From: an uncultured Clostridia bacterium
GTDB taxonomy: Bacteria; Bacillota; Clostridia; Christensenellales; Pumilibacteraceae
Reading direction: 5' to 3'
Assembly (NCBI GenBank): GCA_934270565.1
Contig: CAKQPR010000034.1
Location: 1 to 12,691, forward strand
Length of the DNA: 12,691 bases
Under the pieces are notes generated by a model that did no database searches, was not told the DNA's origin, and saw only the letters and a list, made by a program, of their open reading frames with translations. This document shows positions 5,487 through 12,210 of the stretch, piece by piece. Numbering within the stretch: position 1 is the stretch's first letter; every line of letters starts with the position of its first letter. The position numbers and the translations under genes are program-made.

Positions 5487-7250
5487 ATGGCTGCGGTTAT
5501 TAAAAAACCGGATAAGGAGATCGTCGCAAAGGGCGCGTTCGTTGCCCTTGCGGCTTTTTCCGTAGTTGCGGTGTTTACCATAGTCGGATACCTTCTCGCC
5601 GCGAGTATTCCCGCGTTCAGACTTACGGGAATAATAAAGTTCGTGTTCGGCGCGGAGTGGTCGGCTAAAAACGAAGTTTTCGGTATCGGGCGCATGATCG
5701 TGGGCACGTTCGTGCTTACCGCGTGCGCAACCGTTCTCGGCGGCTCGCTCGCGATTCTCACCGCCGTCTGGCTTACGTTCTATTGTCCCAAAAAACTCAA
5801 AAAAATCTATACGCAGATAGTCAACCTTCTCGCCGGTATTCCGTCGATCGTGTACGGACTTTTCGGGTATAAATTTCTTATGCCCGCGCTCGTTAAGGTT
5901 TTTCACCCGTCGAACGCCGGTTTCGGTCTGCTTGCCTGCACGATCATACTTTCCGTGATGATTCTGCCGACGATCGCTTCCGTCACCAAAAACAGTCTCG
6001 AGTCGGTGCCGATGCATTACTACGAAGGGGCGCTCAGCCTCGGTTGCAGCAAAAATCAGGTGGTGTGGAAAGTGCTTCTGCCCGCCGCCAAAAGCGGCGT
6101 TATCGCCGCGGTCATTTTAGGTGTAGGGCGCGCGATAGGCGAGACTATGGCTGTTCAGATGATCGTCGGCAACGGCAGCGGCTATCCGACGGGAGCGTTC
6201 GTGCCGTTTACCACGTTCACGAGCAATATCGTTCAGAACTGGGGATACGCAAGCCCGACCGAACAGAACGCGCTCATTGCGGACGGCTTCGTGCTTCTGG
6301 TGCTCATTCTTATCCTCAATCTTTGCCTTACCGCCGTCAAAAAACCGCACGACGGAAACAAGTTATTCTCGCGCTGTATCCGCGAAAGCGATCGCCGCGA
6401 CGAGCCCAAAAGCTATCGCAAGACGGGCAGCGCGCAGGATATTATGTGCGTTTTGTCGTGGATTGCCGCGACTGTGGTCGCGTTTACGCTCGTGTTTATC
6501 GTCGCGTTTGTGCTCGTCAAGGGTTTGCCGCACCTCAGCTTAGACTTCCTGTTCGGCAAGTCCGGCAACGCTCATACCACGCTCGCGCCCGCGTTCGTTT
6601 CCACGATCATGCTCGTTTTCCTCGCGCTCGTAATCGCTTTGCCGCTCGGTATCGGCGCGGCGATCTACCTCAACGAGTACGCGAAGAAGGGCAGTAATTT
6701 CGTCAAGGTCGTGCGGCTTTTCGTCGATACGCTCGCCGGAATTCCGTCCATAGTGTTCGGGCTGTTCGGTATGACTTTCTTCGTAGTCGGTATGGGTATG
6801 GGATATTCGCTCGCGGCGGGAGGGATAACGCTTGCGCTCATAATTCTTCCTACGATTATCCGCAGCGTCGAACAGTCGCTTTCCGAAGTCCCCGACAGTA
6901 TGCGCGAGGCGAGTTACGCGCTCGGCGCGGGCAAGCTCCGCACGATCTTCGTGGTCGTTCTGCCGCAGGCGCTTTCGGGTATAATAACGTCGATTATTCT
7001 GTCAATCGGCAGAATCGTCAACGAGAGCGCCGCGCTCATCTTTACCGTCGGGTCGGCGGCTACGTTCGTGCCGCAGGGCTACGGCGACAGCGCCGCAAGT
7101 TTCGCCGTGCTCGTGTGGAAGTTTATGAGTAACGGTTTGCAGGTCAACGAGGCTTACGTTACGGCAAGCGTACTGCTTATTTTCGTGGTAGTACTCAACC
7201 TTGCCGTGTCGGGAGTGCAGTACTTCTTCGACAAAAGGAGAAAAATATGA
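5487..7250 (+). CDS. pstCA: Fused phosphate ABC transporter permease PstC-PstA
   Basis: A 587-residue membrane protein joining both permease subunits of the high-affinity phosphate importer. Residues 1 to about 285 are PstC-like, with transmembrane segments starting near 15-38 and 69-95. About 286-313 is a charged hydrophilic linker (KKPHDGNKLFSR...). About 314-587 is PstA-like, starting with a helix at about 319-345. Each half has its own copy of the permease signature LAGIPSIV(Y/F)GLFG (115-127 and 416-428) and an ABC-coupling loop: EGALSLGCSKNQ (180-191) and REASYALGAGKL (473-484). Normally these are separate genes of about 300 codons. The frame is continuous, with no internal Shine-Dalgarno noticed at the junction. 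There is no clear ribosome site before the ATG, so translation probably re-initiates after pstS, 2 nt upstream. Confidence 0.95.
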   Translation: MAAVIKKPDKEIVAKGAFVALAAFSVVAVFTIVGYLLAASIPAFRLTGIIKFVFGAEWSAKNEVFGIGRMIVGTFVLTACATVLGGSLAILTAVWLTFYCPKKLKKIYTQIVNLLAGIPSIVYGLFGYKFLMPALVKVFHPSNAGFGLLACTIILSVMILPTIASVTKNSLESVPMHYYEGALSLGCSKNQVVWKVLLPAAKSGVIAAVILGVGRAIGETMAVQMIVGNGSGYPTGAFVPFTTFTSNIVQNWGYASPTEQNALIADGFVLLVLILILNLCLTAVKKPHDGNKLFSRCIRESDRRDEPKSYRKTGSAQDIMCVLSWIAATVVAFTLVFIVAFVLVKGLPHLSLDFLFGKSGNAHTTLAPAFVSTIMLVFLALVIALPLGIGAAIYLNEYAKKGSNFVKVVRLFVDTLAGIPSIVFGLFGMTFFVVGMGMGYSLAAGGITLALIILPTIIRSVEQSLSEVPDSMREASYALGAGKLRTIFVVVLPQALSGIITSIILSIGRIVNESAALIFTVGSAATFVPQGYGDSAASFAVLVWKFMSNGLQVNEAYVTASVLLIFVVVLNLAVSGVQYFFDKRRKI

Positions 7251-8038
7251 AGAAAAACGTCATCGAAAAATACGATATAAGCGGAGATATCGCCGTTTCC
7301 GTGCGCGAACTCAACCTCTGGTACGGGTCGTTCCACGCGCTCAAGAGTATTTACCTCGATTTTCCGAAAAACAAACTTACCGCGCTTATCGGTCCGTCCG
7401 GTTGCGGTAAGTCCACGCTTATAAAATCGCTTAACCGTATGAACGACCTTGTGGAAAACTGCCGCATTACGGGCAAGGTTTTGGTGGGCGATACCGATAT
7501 TTACGCAAAGGGCACCGACCTCGCGCGGCTGCGCAAAAACGTCGGTATGGTTTTTCAGCGTCCCAACCCGCTCGCAATGAGCGTTTACGACAATATCGCT
7601 TACGGGCCGAGAACGTTCGGGATCAAGTCGCGCGCCGAACTCGACGAAATCGTCGAAACTTCGCTTAAAGGCGCGGCTATGTGGGACGAGGTCAAGGATC
7701 GGCTCGGCAAGTCCGCGCTCGGGCTTTCGGGCGGGCAGCAACAGCGGCTTTGTATCGCCCGCGCGCTCGCCGTCGAACCGCAGATCCTGCTTATGGACGA
7801 GCCGACAAGCGCGCTCGATCCCATTTCGACCGGCAAAATCGAGGAGCTTTGCCTCGAGCTTAAGAAGAATATGACCGTCATTATGGTTACGCATAATATG
7901 CAGCAGGCATTCCGTATCGCCGATTATACCGCGTACTTCCTGCTCGGCGAAATGATCGAGGCGGACGAAACGAAAAAGATCTTTTCCGCCCCCTCCGACA
8001 AACGCACCGACGATTATATCAACGGTAGGTTCGGTTAA
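7247..8038 (+). CDS. pstB: Phosphate ABC transporter ATP-binding protein PstB
   Basis: A 263-residue ATPase energising phosphate import through the fused permease. All ABC motifs are intact: Walker A GPSGCGKST (49-57), Q-loop Q104, signature LSGGQ (160-164), Walker B ILLMDEP (180-186) and H-loop H216. The PstB-typical NRMNDLV follows Walker A. The C-terminus, DDYINGRFG, is the usual family ending, so the gene is complete. The start overlaps the permease stop by four bases (ATGA), with AAAGGAG 6 nt upstream (7234-7240). No phoU or PhoR/PhoP gene follows; the next 700 bp are repeats. No intrinsic terminator is obvious after the stop. Confidence 0.97.
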   Translation: MKKNVIEKYDISGDIAVSVRELNLWYGSFHALKSIYLDFPKNKLTALIGPSGCGKSTLIKSLNRMNDLVENCRITGKVLVGDTDIYAKGTDLARLRKNVGMVFQRPNPLAMSVYDNIAYGPRTFGIKSRAELDEIVETSLKGAAMWDEVKDRLGKSALGLSGGQQQRLCIARALAVEPQILLMDEPTSALDPISTGKIEELCLELKKNMTVIMVTHNMQQAFRIADYTAYFLLGEMIEADETKKIFSAPSDKRTDDYINGRFG

Positions 8039-8039
8039 T

Positions 8040-8101
8040 GCAGGGAGCCCCTGCGGGCAAGTCGGCGATGGCAGGGAGCCCCTGCGGGCATGTCGGCGAT
8101 G
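8040..8101. repeat. 31-bp tandem repeat, two units
   Basis: Two adjacent 31-bp units (8040-8070 and 8071-8101) differ at a single base (8060 A versus 8091 T). Each starts with a small hairpin GCAGGG-AGC-CCCTGC. A third, dispersed copy lies at 8467-8497. It begins 2 bp after the pstB stop; without a T-run the hairpins are not standard terminators, although they could protect the 3' end of the pst mRNA. Confidence 0.85.
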
Positions 8102-8700
8102 CCCGTACTTACTTTCGACAGAGCGTGGTAGGGGCGTTACTCGTCCGCCCGCAAGCATCTCGTCCACATTGTCATTTCGAGCGCAGTCGAGAAATCCCCT
8201 ACGGAAGAAACGAAAACAATAGTATACGACTACCCTAAATACTCGCCCGCGGTGGCTCACCGCCTTGCGGCTGTGTCCCAGACCCCGCAACGCTTTAAAG
8301 GTCGGAAATAGTTGGGTCAGTGAGGTTATCGGCGGACAACCGTAACGTTTGAGAGAATAGGTAGGGGCGGACGCCCTCGTCCGCCCGACGGCGAGCCGCC
8401 GCGGGCAAGTATTTGTTTGAAATGTCGTTTTTCGCTTCGGTAGGGCGGGACGCCCTCGTCCCGCCGACAGGGAGCCCCTGCCGGCAAGTCGGCGATGCCT
8501 GTACTTACAATAAAAACATTATAAAGCACAGCGTAACGGCACTTAGCGACTGTCATTGCGAGGAGCGAAGCGACGTGGCAATCTCCCGGAAGGGAATACG
8601 GTCGCTTCTGAACGGTATGTTTCAAATACCCTACCGTAGTTTTACGTTATGCGGCGGTCCGAGGGCGAACCGCCCTACCGTCGGCAAAGCCGACAAATAA
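8102..8700. repeat. Mosaic of dispersed intergenic repeats
   Basis: A gene-free stretch built of the modules seen at 1-520. CGTCCGCCC or CGTCCCGCC hairpin modules lie at about 8129-8153 (degenerate), 8365-8386 and 8444-8465, with an inverted copy at about 8653-8684. A GTCATTTCGAGCG...GTCGAGA module is at about 8170-8197, and the related GTCATTGCGAGGAGCGAAGC block at about 8551-8585, followed by the CTTCTGAACGGTAT tail (8604-8617). The segment 8362-8466 is paralogous to 306-405. Open frames in it are not supported by ribosome sites or recognisable proteins. The remaining 8230-8340 and 8701-8760 show nothing definite. Confidence 0.8.
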
Positions 8701-8760
8701 GGTAAAAAAGAGTTGTATCGGTTATAGACGGACGAGGTTCTCGCCCTGCTGCCACGCACG

Positions 8761-8789
8761 AAAAAAGACACCCCGAAGGTGTCTTTTTT
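8761..8789 (-). terminator. Terminator of the tRNA unit (bidirectional)
   Basis: AAAAAAGACACC (8761-8772), loop CCGAA, GGTGTCTTTTTT (8778-8789): a perfect 12-bp stem with A and T runs on either side, so it works in both directions. It starts 2 bp beyond the 3' CCA of tRNA-Ala, and read on that strand has a TTCGG loop. It may also stop transcripts arriving from pst. Confidence 0.92.
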
Positions 8790-8791
8790 GG

Positions 8792-8867
8792 TGGTGGAGC
8801 TAAGGGGACTCGAACCCCTGACCTATGCGTTGCGAACGCATCGCTCTACCAACTGAGCTATAACCCC
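8792..8867 (-). tRNA. tRNA-Ala (anticodon CGC)
   Basis: A 76-nt cloverleaf on the minus strand, with CCA encoded. Acceptor stem GGGGTTA pairs with TAGCTCC, giving the G3-U70 wobble that defines alanine tRNAs. D-arm AGCTCAGTTGGTAGAGC, anticodon stem ATGCG/CGCAT with loop TTCGCAA (anticodon CGC, codon GCG), T-loop TTCGAGT. The discriminator is A73. This C34 isoacceptor reads only GCG, a codon used heavily by the genes in this window. Confidence 0.97.
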
Positions 8868-8976
8868 ACGCGTTTACGGCGCGTGTGTGCCGTTATTGAG
8901 TTTTTCGGGCGGATTCGGCAGCGTTTACGATCGTGAAAGATCGGGAGCGGCGGGCGAAATCGACGGACCGAAAGAG

Positions 8977-9053
8977 TGGTGGAGGTAATAGGGCTCGAAC
9001 CTATGACCTCATGCATGTGAAGCATGCGCTCTGACCAACTGAGCTATACCTCC
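8977..9053 (-). tRNA. tRNA-Val (anticodon CAC)
   Basis: A 77-nt cloverleaf on the minus strand. Acceptor stem GGAGGTA/TACCTCC is perfect, A73 and CCA are encoded. Anticodon stem CATGC/GCATG with loop TTCACAT gives CAC, reading GUG. T-loop TTCGAGC. It is upstream of tRNA-Ala by 109 bp, and the two probably share the promoter at 9087-9115 and the terminator at 8761-8789. The spacer shows no separate promoter or terminator I can support, only a small hairpin ACGGC/GCCGT (8876-8893). Confidence 0.97.
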
Positions 9054-9086
9054 GCGCTTTTGGCTTTTTAACCGACTGCGAGGAAT

Positions 9087-9115
9087 ATTATAGCACAAGG
9101 CGGCGGGAAAATCAA
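9087..9115 (-). promoter_or_regulatory. Promoter of the tRNA-Val/tRNA-Ala unit
   Basis: Minus strand: TTGATT (9115-9110), 17 bp, TATAAT (9092-9087), with an extended -10 TGC just upstream. Start predicted near 9080, about 27 nt before tRNA-Val. Confidence 0.75.
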
Positions 9116-9176
9116 GAAAAAACGCGATGTTTTCGTGAGAAAATCGTTAAAATTTTCGGGCTGGGTGCGCCGCGCA

Positions 9177-9205
9177 TTGACAGACGGGCGAATATATGCT
9201 ATAAT
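9177..9205 (+). promoter_or_regulatory. Full-consensus promoter of the DUF1538-PII-mscL operon
   Basis: TTGACA (9177-9182), exactly 17 bp, TATAAT (9200-9205), plus an extended -10 TGC (9197-9199): essentially an ideal sigma-A promoter. Transcription should start near 9212. This decides the downstream start codon, because an ATG at 9208 would lie outside the message. Confidence 0.85.
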
Positions 9206-9237
9206 CTATGCGGAAAAAGACAAGGAGACGCGGAAAA

Positions 9238-10773
9238 GTGAAGCAGAGGCTGGCATTGTTTTTCAGGTCGTTTAAGGAAAAGATGGGTGAATCGGTTTCC
9301 GCGGTCACCCCGATTGTTGTTATCGTCGTACTTCTGGCGGTAACGTTTGTGCCGTTGCCGGCGACGTCGATAATTCTGTTTTTGTTCGGAGCGGTTTTAC
9401 TTCTGGTGGGAATGAGTATGTTCACGCTGGGCGTGGATATGTCTATGATTCCGATGGGCGACGGAATAGGCGCGAGCATGGGAGCGGCGAAAAACAAGAC
9501 CCTTCCGGTGCTGTTGTGTCTCGTGCTCGGCGTTCTGATCACGATCGCGGAGCCCGATCTTACCGTGCTTGCCGAGCAGATACCGAGCATACCCAAAACG
9601 GTTATAATCGTCTCGGTTGCGGTGGGCGTGGGGTTGTTCCTCGCGTTTGCGTTGCTTCGGACGATGTTCAAACTTCACTTGTCGTACATACTGATTTTCT
9701 TCTATCTCATAGCCGCGCTTTTAGCCTGCTTCTGTCCGCCGGAATTCATTCCCGCGGCGTTCGATTCGGGCGGTGTTACCACGGGGCCGATTACCGTACC
9801 GTTCCTTATGGCGCTCGGCATAGGTCTTGCTTCGGTGAACAAGAAGGGCGGACGGAGCGACAGCTTCGGTATGGTCGCGATGTGCTCGGTCGGTCCGATC
9901 ATTTCGATGCTGATACTCGGGATCGTGTATAAGGGCGTGGAAATCAACCCCGCGCCTGCAGTAATTCCCGAAATCACGACGGCTCACGACGCGCTTATGG
10001 AGTTTATCCACGCGCTCCCGACCTACTTCGGCGAAGTCGCGCTCGCGCTTACCCCGATCGCGGCGGTGTTCTTCCTGTTCGAGCTTATCACAAAGCGTTT
10101 CAAAAAGCATCAGCTTATCCGTATCATAAGCGGGTTTATCTATACCTATATCGGGCTTGTGCTGTTCCTGTGCGGCGTAAACGTCGGCTTTATGCCCGTC
10201 GGTAATCAGCTCGGGAGCACGCTTGCTTCCGCGGGCAATCTCAAATGGCTGCTTATTCCCGTCGGTATGCTCGTAGGCTACTTCATCGTCGCCGCCGAGC
10301 CCGCCGTTCACGTCCTCAAAGATCAGGTCGAGGAAGTCTCGAAAGGCGCGATTTCCAAGCGTTCGATGGGTATAAGCCTCAGCGTGGGCGTGGCGGCTTC
10401 GGTCGGGATCGCGATGCTGCGTATTCTTACGGGAATTTCGCTGTTGTGGTTTCTGATCCCCGGGTACGTCATAGCGCTCGGAATGAGCTTTTTCGTGTCG
10501 CAGATGTTCACGGCGGTTGCGTTCGACGCCGGCGGCGTGGCTTCCGGACCGATGACGGCAACATTCCTTATGCCGCTTGCGCTCGGAGCGTGCACCGCGC
10601 TCGGCGGAAACATTATGACGGACGCGTTCGGCATAGTCGCGATGGTCGCTATGACGCCGCTTCTTACCATTCAGGTTCTCGGGTTCTATTCGATCGCGAA
10701 GAAGAAGATCGCGCGCAAGCAGATTCAGATTTCGATGGAGCGCGTGCCCGACTGCGTTGTGTATTTCGATTAG
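9238..10773 (+). CDS. DUF1538 membrane transporter, internally duplicated
   Basis: A 511-residue integral membrane protein of the DUF1538 family. From memory, a DUF1538 pair (UmpAB) of a halophile was reported as a Na+(Li+,K+)/H+ antiporter; here the substrate is unknown. Two homologous halves are visible; residue numbers count from the upstream ATG at 9208, so subtract 10. Half 1: GMSMFTLGVDMSMIPMGDGIG (68-88), EPDL (115-118), FDSGGVTTGP (185-194), SFGMVAMCSVGP (219-230). Half 2: GVNVGFMPVGNQLG (323-336), EPAV (364-367), FDAGGVASGP (439-448), AFGIVAMVAMTP (473-484). Start chosen as GTG 9238: AAGGAG (9222-9227) lies 10 nt before it, while the ATG at 9208 precedes the predicted transcription start and has no ribosome site. 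The PII-like gene follows after 9 bp. Confidence 0.9.
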   Translation: MKQRLALFFRSFKEKMGESVSAVTPIVVIVVLLAVTFVPLPATSIILFLFGAVLLLVGMSMFTLGVDMSMIPMGDGIGASMGAAKNKTLPVLLCLVLGVLITIAEPDLTVLAEQIPSIPKTVIIVSVAVGVGLFLAFALLRTMFKLHLSYILIFFYLIAALLACFCPPEFIPAAFDSGGVTTGPITVPFLMALGIGLASVNKKGGRSDSFGMVAMCSVGPIISMLILGIVYKGVEINPAPAVIPEITTAHDALMEFIHALPTYFGEVALALTPIAAVFFLFELITKRFKKHQLIRIISGFIYTYIGLVLFLCGVNVGFMPVGNQLGSTLASAGNLKWLLIPVGMLVGYFIVAAEPAVHVLKDQVEEVSKGAISKRSMGISLSVGVAASVGIAMLRILTGISLLWFLIPGYVIALGMSFFVSQMFTAVAFDAGGVASGPMTATFLMPLALGACTALGGNIMTDAFGIVAMVAMTPLLTIQVLGFYSIAKKKIARKQIQISMERVPDCVVYFD

Positions 10774-10782
10774 GAGGGCGGT

Positions 10783-11529
10783 ATGGCAGAAAAACGCATA
10801 AAACAGGTTATCGAAAAAGCCGCGGCGGCGGTGACAAAGCCGATTACGGAACGCAAAAACCCGCCCGCGCCAAAGCCGCCTTACGTTATAGTGAGCATTG
10901 TCGAGCGAGGAAAAAGCGACAGACTGAACGCGGCTTACAAGTCGTCGGGAGTGTTCTTTACGTTAAAGATGTCGGGTAAAGGCACGGCGAGCTCGGAAAT
11001 TATGGATATTCTCGGGCTCGAGGACGCAAGAAAGGACGTTCTCGTTTCGTTCGCTTCGGCGCGGGACGAGCAAAGGCTTATGGCACACCTCGGCGACAGC
11101 CTCAGGGTGAGTTACGGAGTGAAAGGCATTGCGTTTTCGATCAAGGTCGGCGCGGCAACGAATATGCTCGTGCACGCGCTCGGAAAACGCGTCGGAGGAG
11201 AGGTTAAGGTTATGGAAGACAAATCGAAACAATATTCTTTGGTTGCGGTGTCCGTCCGCGAAGGTTACGCCGACGAGGTTATGGAAACCGCGAAAGCGGC
11301 GGGAGTGCGCGGCGGTACGGTTATCCGCGCCGTGCAGAGCGATAACGTTGAGTCCGAGCGCGTGCTCGGCACGGGTTTTACGCCCGAACGCGATATAATT
11401 TTAATGGTTATGGACCGCGACAAGCGTTCTGCCGTTATGGACGCGATCAACGCCGAAAGCGGCGTCAGAAGCGAGGCGAACGCCATGGTCGTGGCGCTTC
11501 CCGTCGAAAAACTCGTCAAGCTCGGCTGA
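10783..11529 (+). CDS. Tandem PII-like signalling protein
   Basis: A 248-residue soluble protein, about twice a PII (GlnB/GlnK) subunit of 112 residues. Residues 1-32 are a charged, proline-containing leader. Domain 1 spans about 33-132: YVIVSIVERGKSDRLNAAYK, then GVFFTLKMSGKG where PII has its GG-containing strand. Domain 2 spans about 150-242: SLVAVSVREGYADEVMETAK, then GVRGGTVIRA (174-183), a good match to the canonical PII AGATGGTII region, and later DIILMVM (204-210). The Tyr-51 T-loop uridylylation motif of GlnB is not recognisable. The Shine-Dalgarno overlaps the upstream stop (TAGGAGGG). By analogy with GlnK-AmtB it may bind and gate the DUF1538 transporter; a pseudo-trimer from tandem domains would be unusual. 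The effector is unknown. Confidence 0.8.
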   Translation: MAEKRIKQVIEKAAAAVTKPITERKNPPAPKPPYVIVSIVERGKSDRLNAAYKSSGVFFTLKMSGKGTASSEIMDILGLEDARKDVLVSFASARDEQRLMAHLGDSLRVSYGVKGIAFSIKVGAATNMLVHALGKRVGGEVKVMEDKSKQYSLVAVSVREGYADEVMETAKAAGVRGGTVIRAVQSDNVESERVLGTGFTPERDIILMVMDRDKRSAVMDAINAESGVRSEANAMVVALPVEKLVKLG

Positions 11530-11561
11530 CGTTGTAAATTTACCCGAAGGAGAGAATTATA

Positions 11562-12167
11562 ATGAAAAAGTTTTTCAACGAATTCAAGACGTTTATCACG
11601 CGCGGAAACGTGCTCGATATGGCTGTCGGCGTTATCGTCGGCGGCGCGTTCACCGCGATCGTCAACGCGCTCGGCAACAATATCTTAAAACCGGTTATCA
11701 ACTTCCTGCTCGCGCTCATTTTCGGCAAAGATTCGCTCAGCGAACTGTTCACCTTCCTCAAGCGAGTCGAAGTGGACGGGGTAGTCGATCTTACGCAGTC
11801 CATTTATATCGACTGGGGCTCGTTCATAAACGCGATTATCAACTTTCTGATCATAGCGTTCGTGCTGTTTTGCCTAGTAAAGGCGCTCAACGCTGTCGCC
11901 GAAGCGCAGAAGAAAATGCTCGGCGATATGGATACTCAGCGCGTGGCGTATAAAAAGTACCGTAAAGAGGGACTTACTCGCAAAGAAGCCAAGGCAAGAT
12001 ACCTTGCCGAACTCGCAGCCGCCGAGGAAGCCGCAAAGAAAAAAGCCGAGGAAGAAAAGGCGAACGAAGTCACCGATCTTAAACTTCTCACCGAAATCCG
12101 CGACCTTCTCAAACAGAAAAACGCGGTCGAAATCAAGCCCGCCGATAACGACGTTCAGAAGGCTTGA
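11562..12167 (+). CDS. mscL: Large-conductance mechanosensitive channel MscL with extended C-terminal region
   Basis: A 201-residue membrane tension-gated channel that releases ions and osmolytes during hypo-osmotic shock. The N-terminal amphipathic helix and TM1 are typical (FKTFITRGNVLDMAVGVIVG, 8-27). TM2 is at about 86-108 (FINAIINFLIIAFVLF). The conserved cytoplasmic helix LLTEIRDLLK is present at 175-184. Usual MscL is about 130-150 residues; here roughly 50 extra residues (about 118-170), rich in K, E and A, lie between TM2 and that helix, probably as a long coiled or helical segment. AAGGAG (11547-11552) lies 9 nt upstream. The gap to the PII-like gene is only 32 bp without a terminator, so co-transcription is likely. 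Confidence 0.96.
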   Translation: MKKFFNEFKTFITRGNVLDMAVGVIVGGAFTAIVNALGNNILKPVINFLLALIFGKDSLSELFTFLKRVEVDGVVDLTQSIYIDWGSFINAIINFLIIAFVLFCLVKALNAVAEAQKKMLGDMDTQRVAYKKYRKEGLTRKEAKARYLAELAAAEEAAKKKAEEEKANEVTDLKLLTEIRDLLKQKNAVEIKPADNDVQKA

Positions 12168-12210
12168 CGTAACGAAAAAACGTATACGTTTGCGACTTTT
12201 TGCGACAGTT

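Noticed and set aside
6340..6430. Separate pstC and pstA genes with programmed frameshift at the junction
   Set aside because: The frame is continuous and there is no stop codon, slippery site or internal start with a ribosome site; a plain fusion explains it.
7154..8290. 378-codon minus-strand frame across pstB and repeats
   Set aside because: Antisense to pstB with all its motifs intact, and its first part lies in repeat DNA.
8792..9053. Phage or island attachment site at the tRNA genes
   Set aside because: No integrase and no duplicated tRNA 3' fragment were seen in the window.
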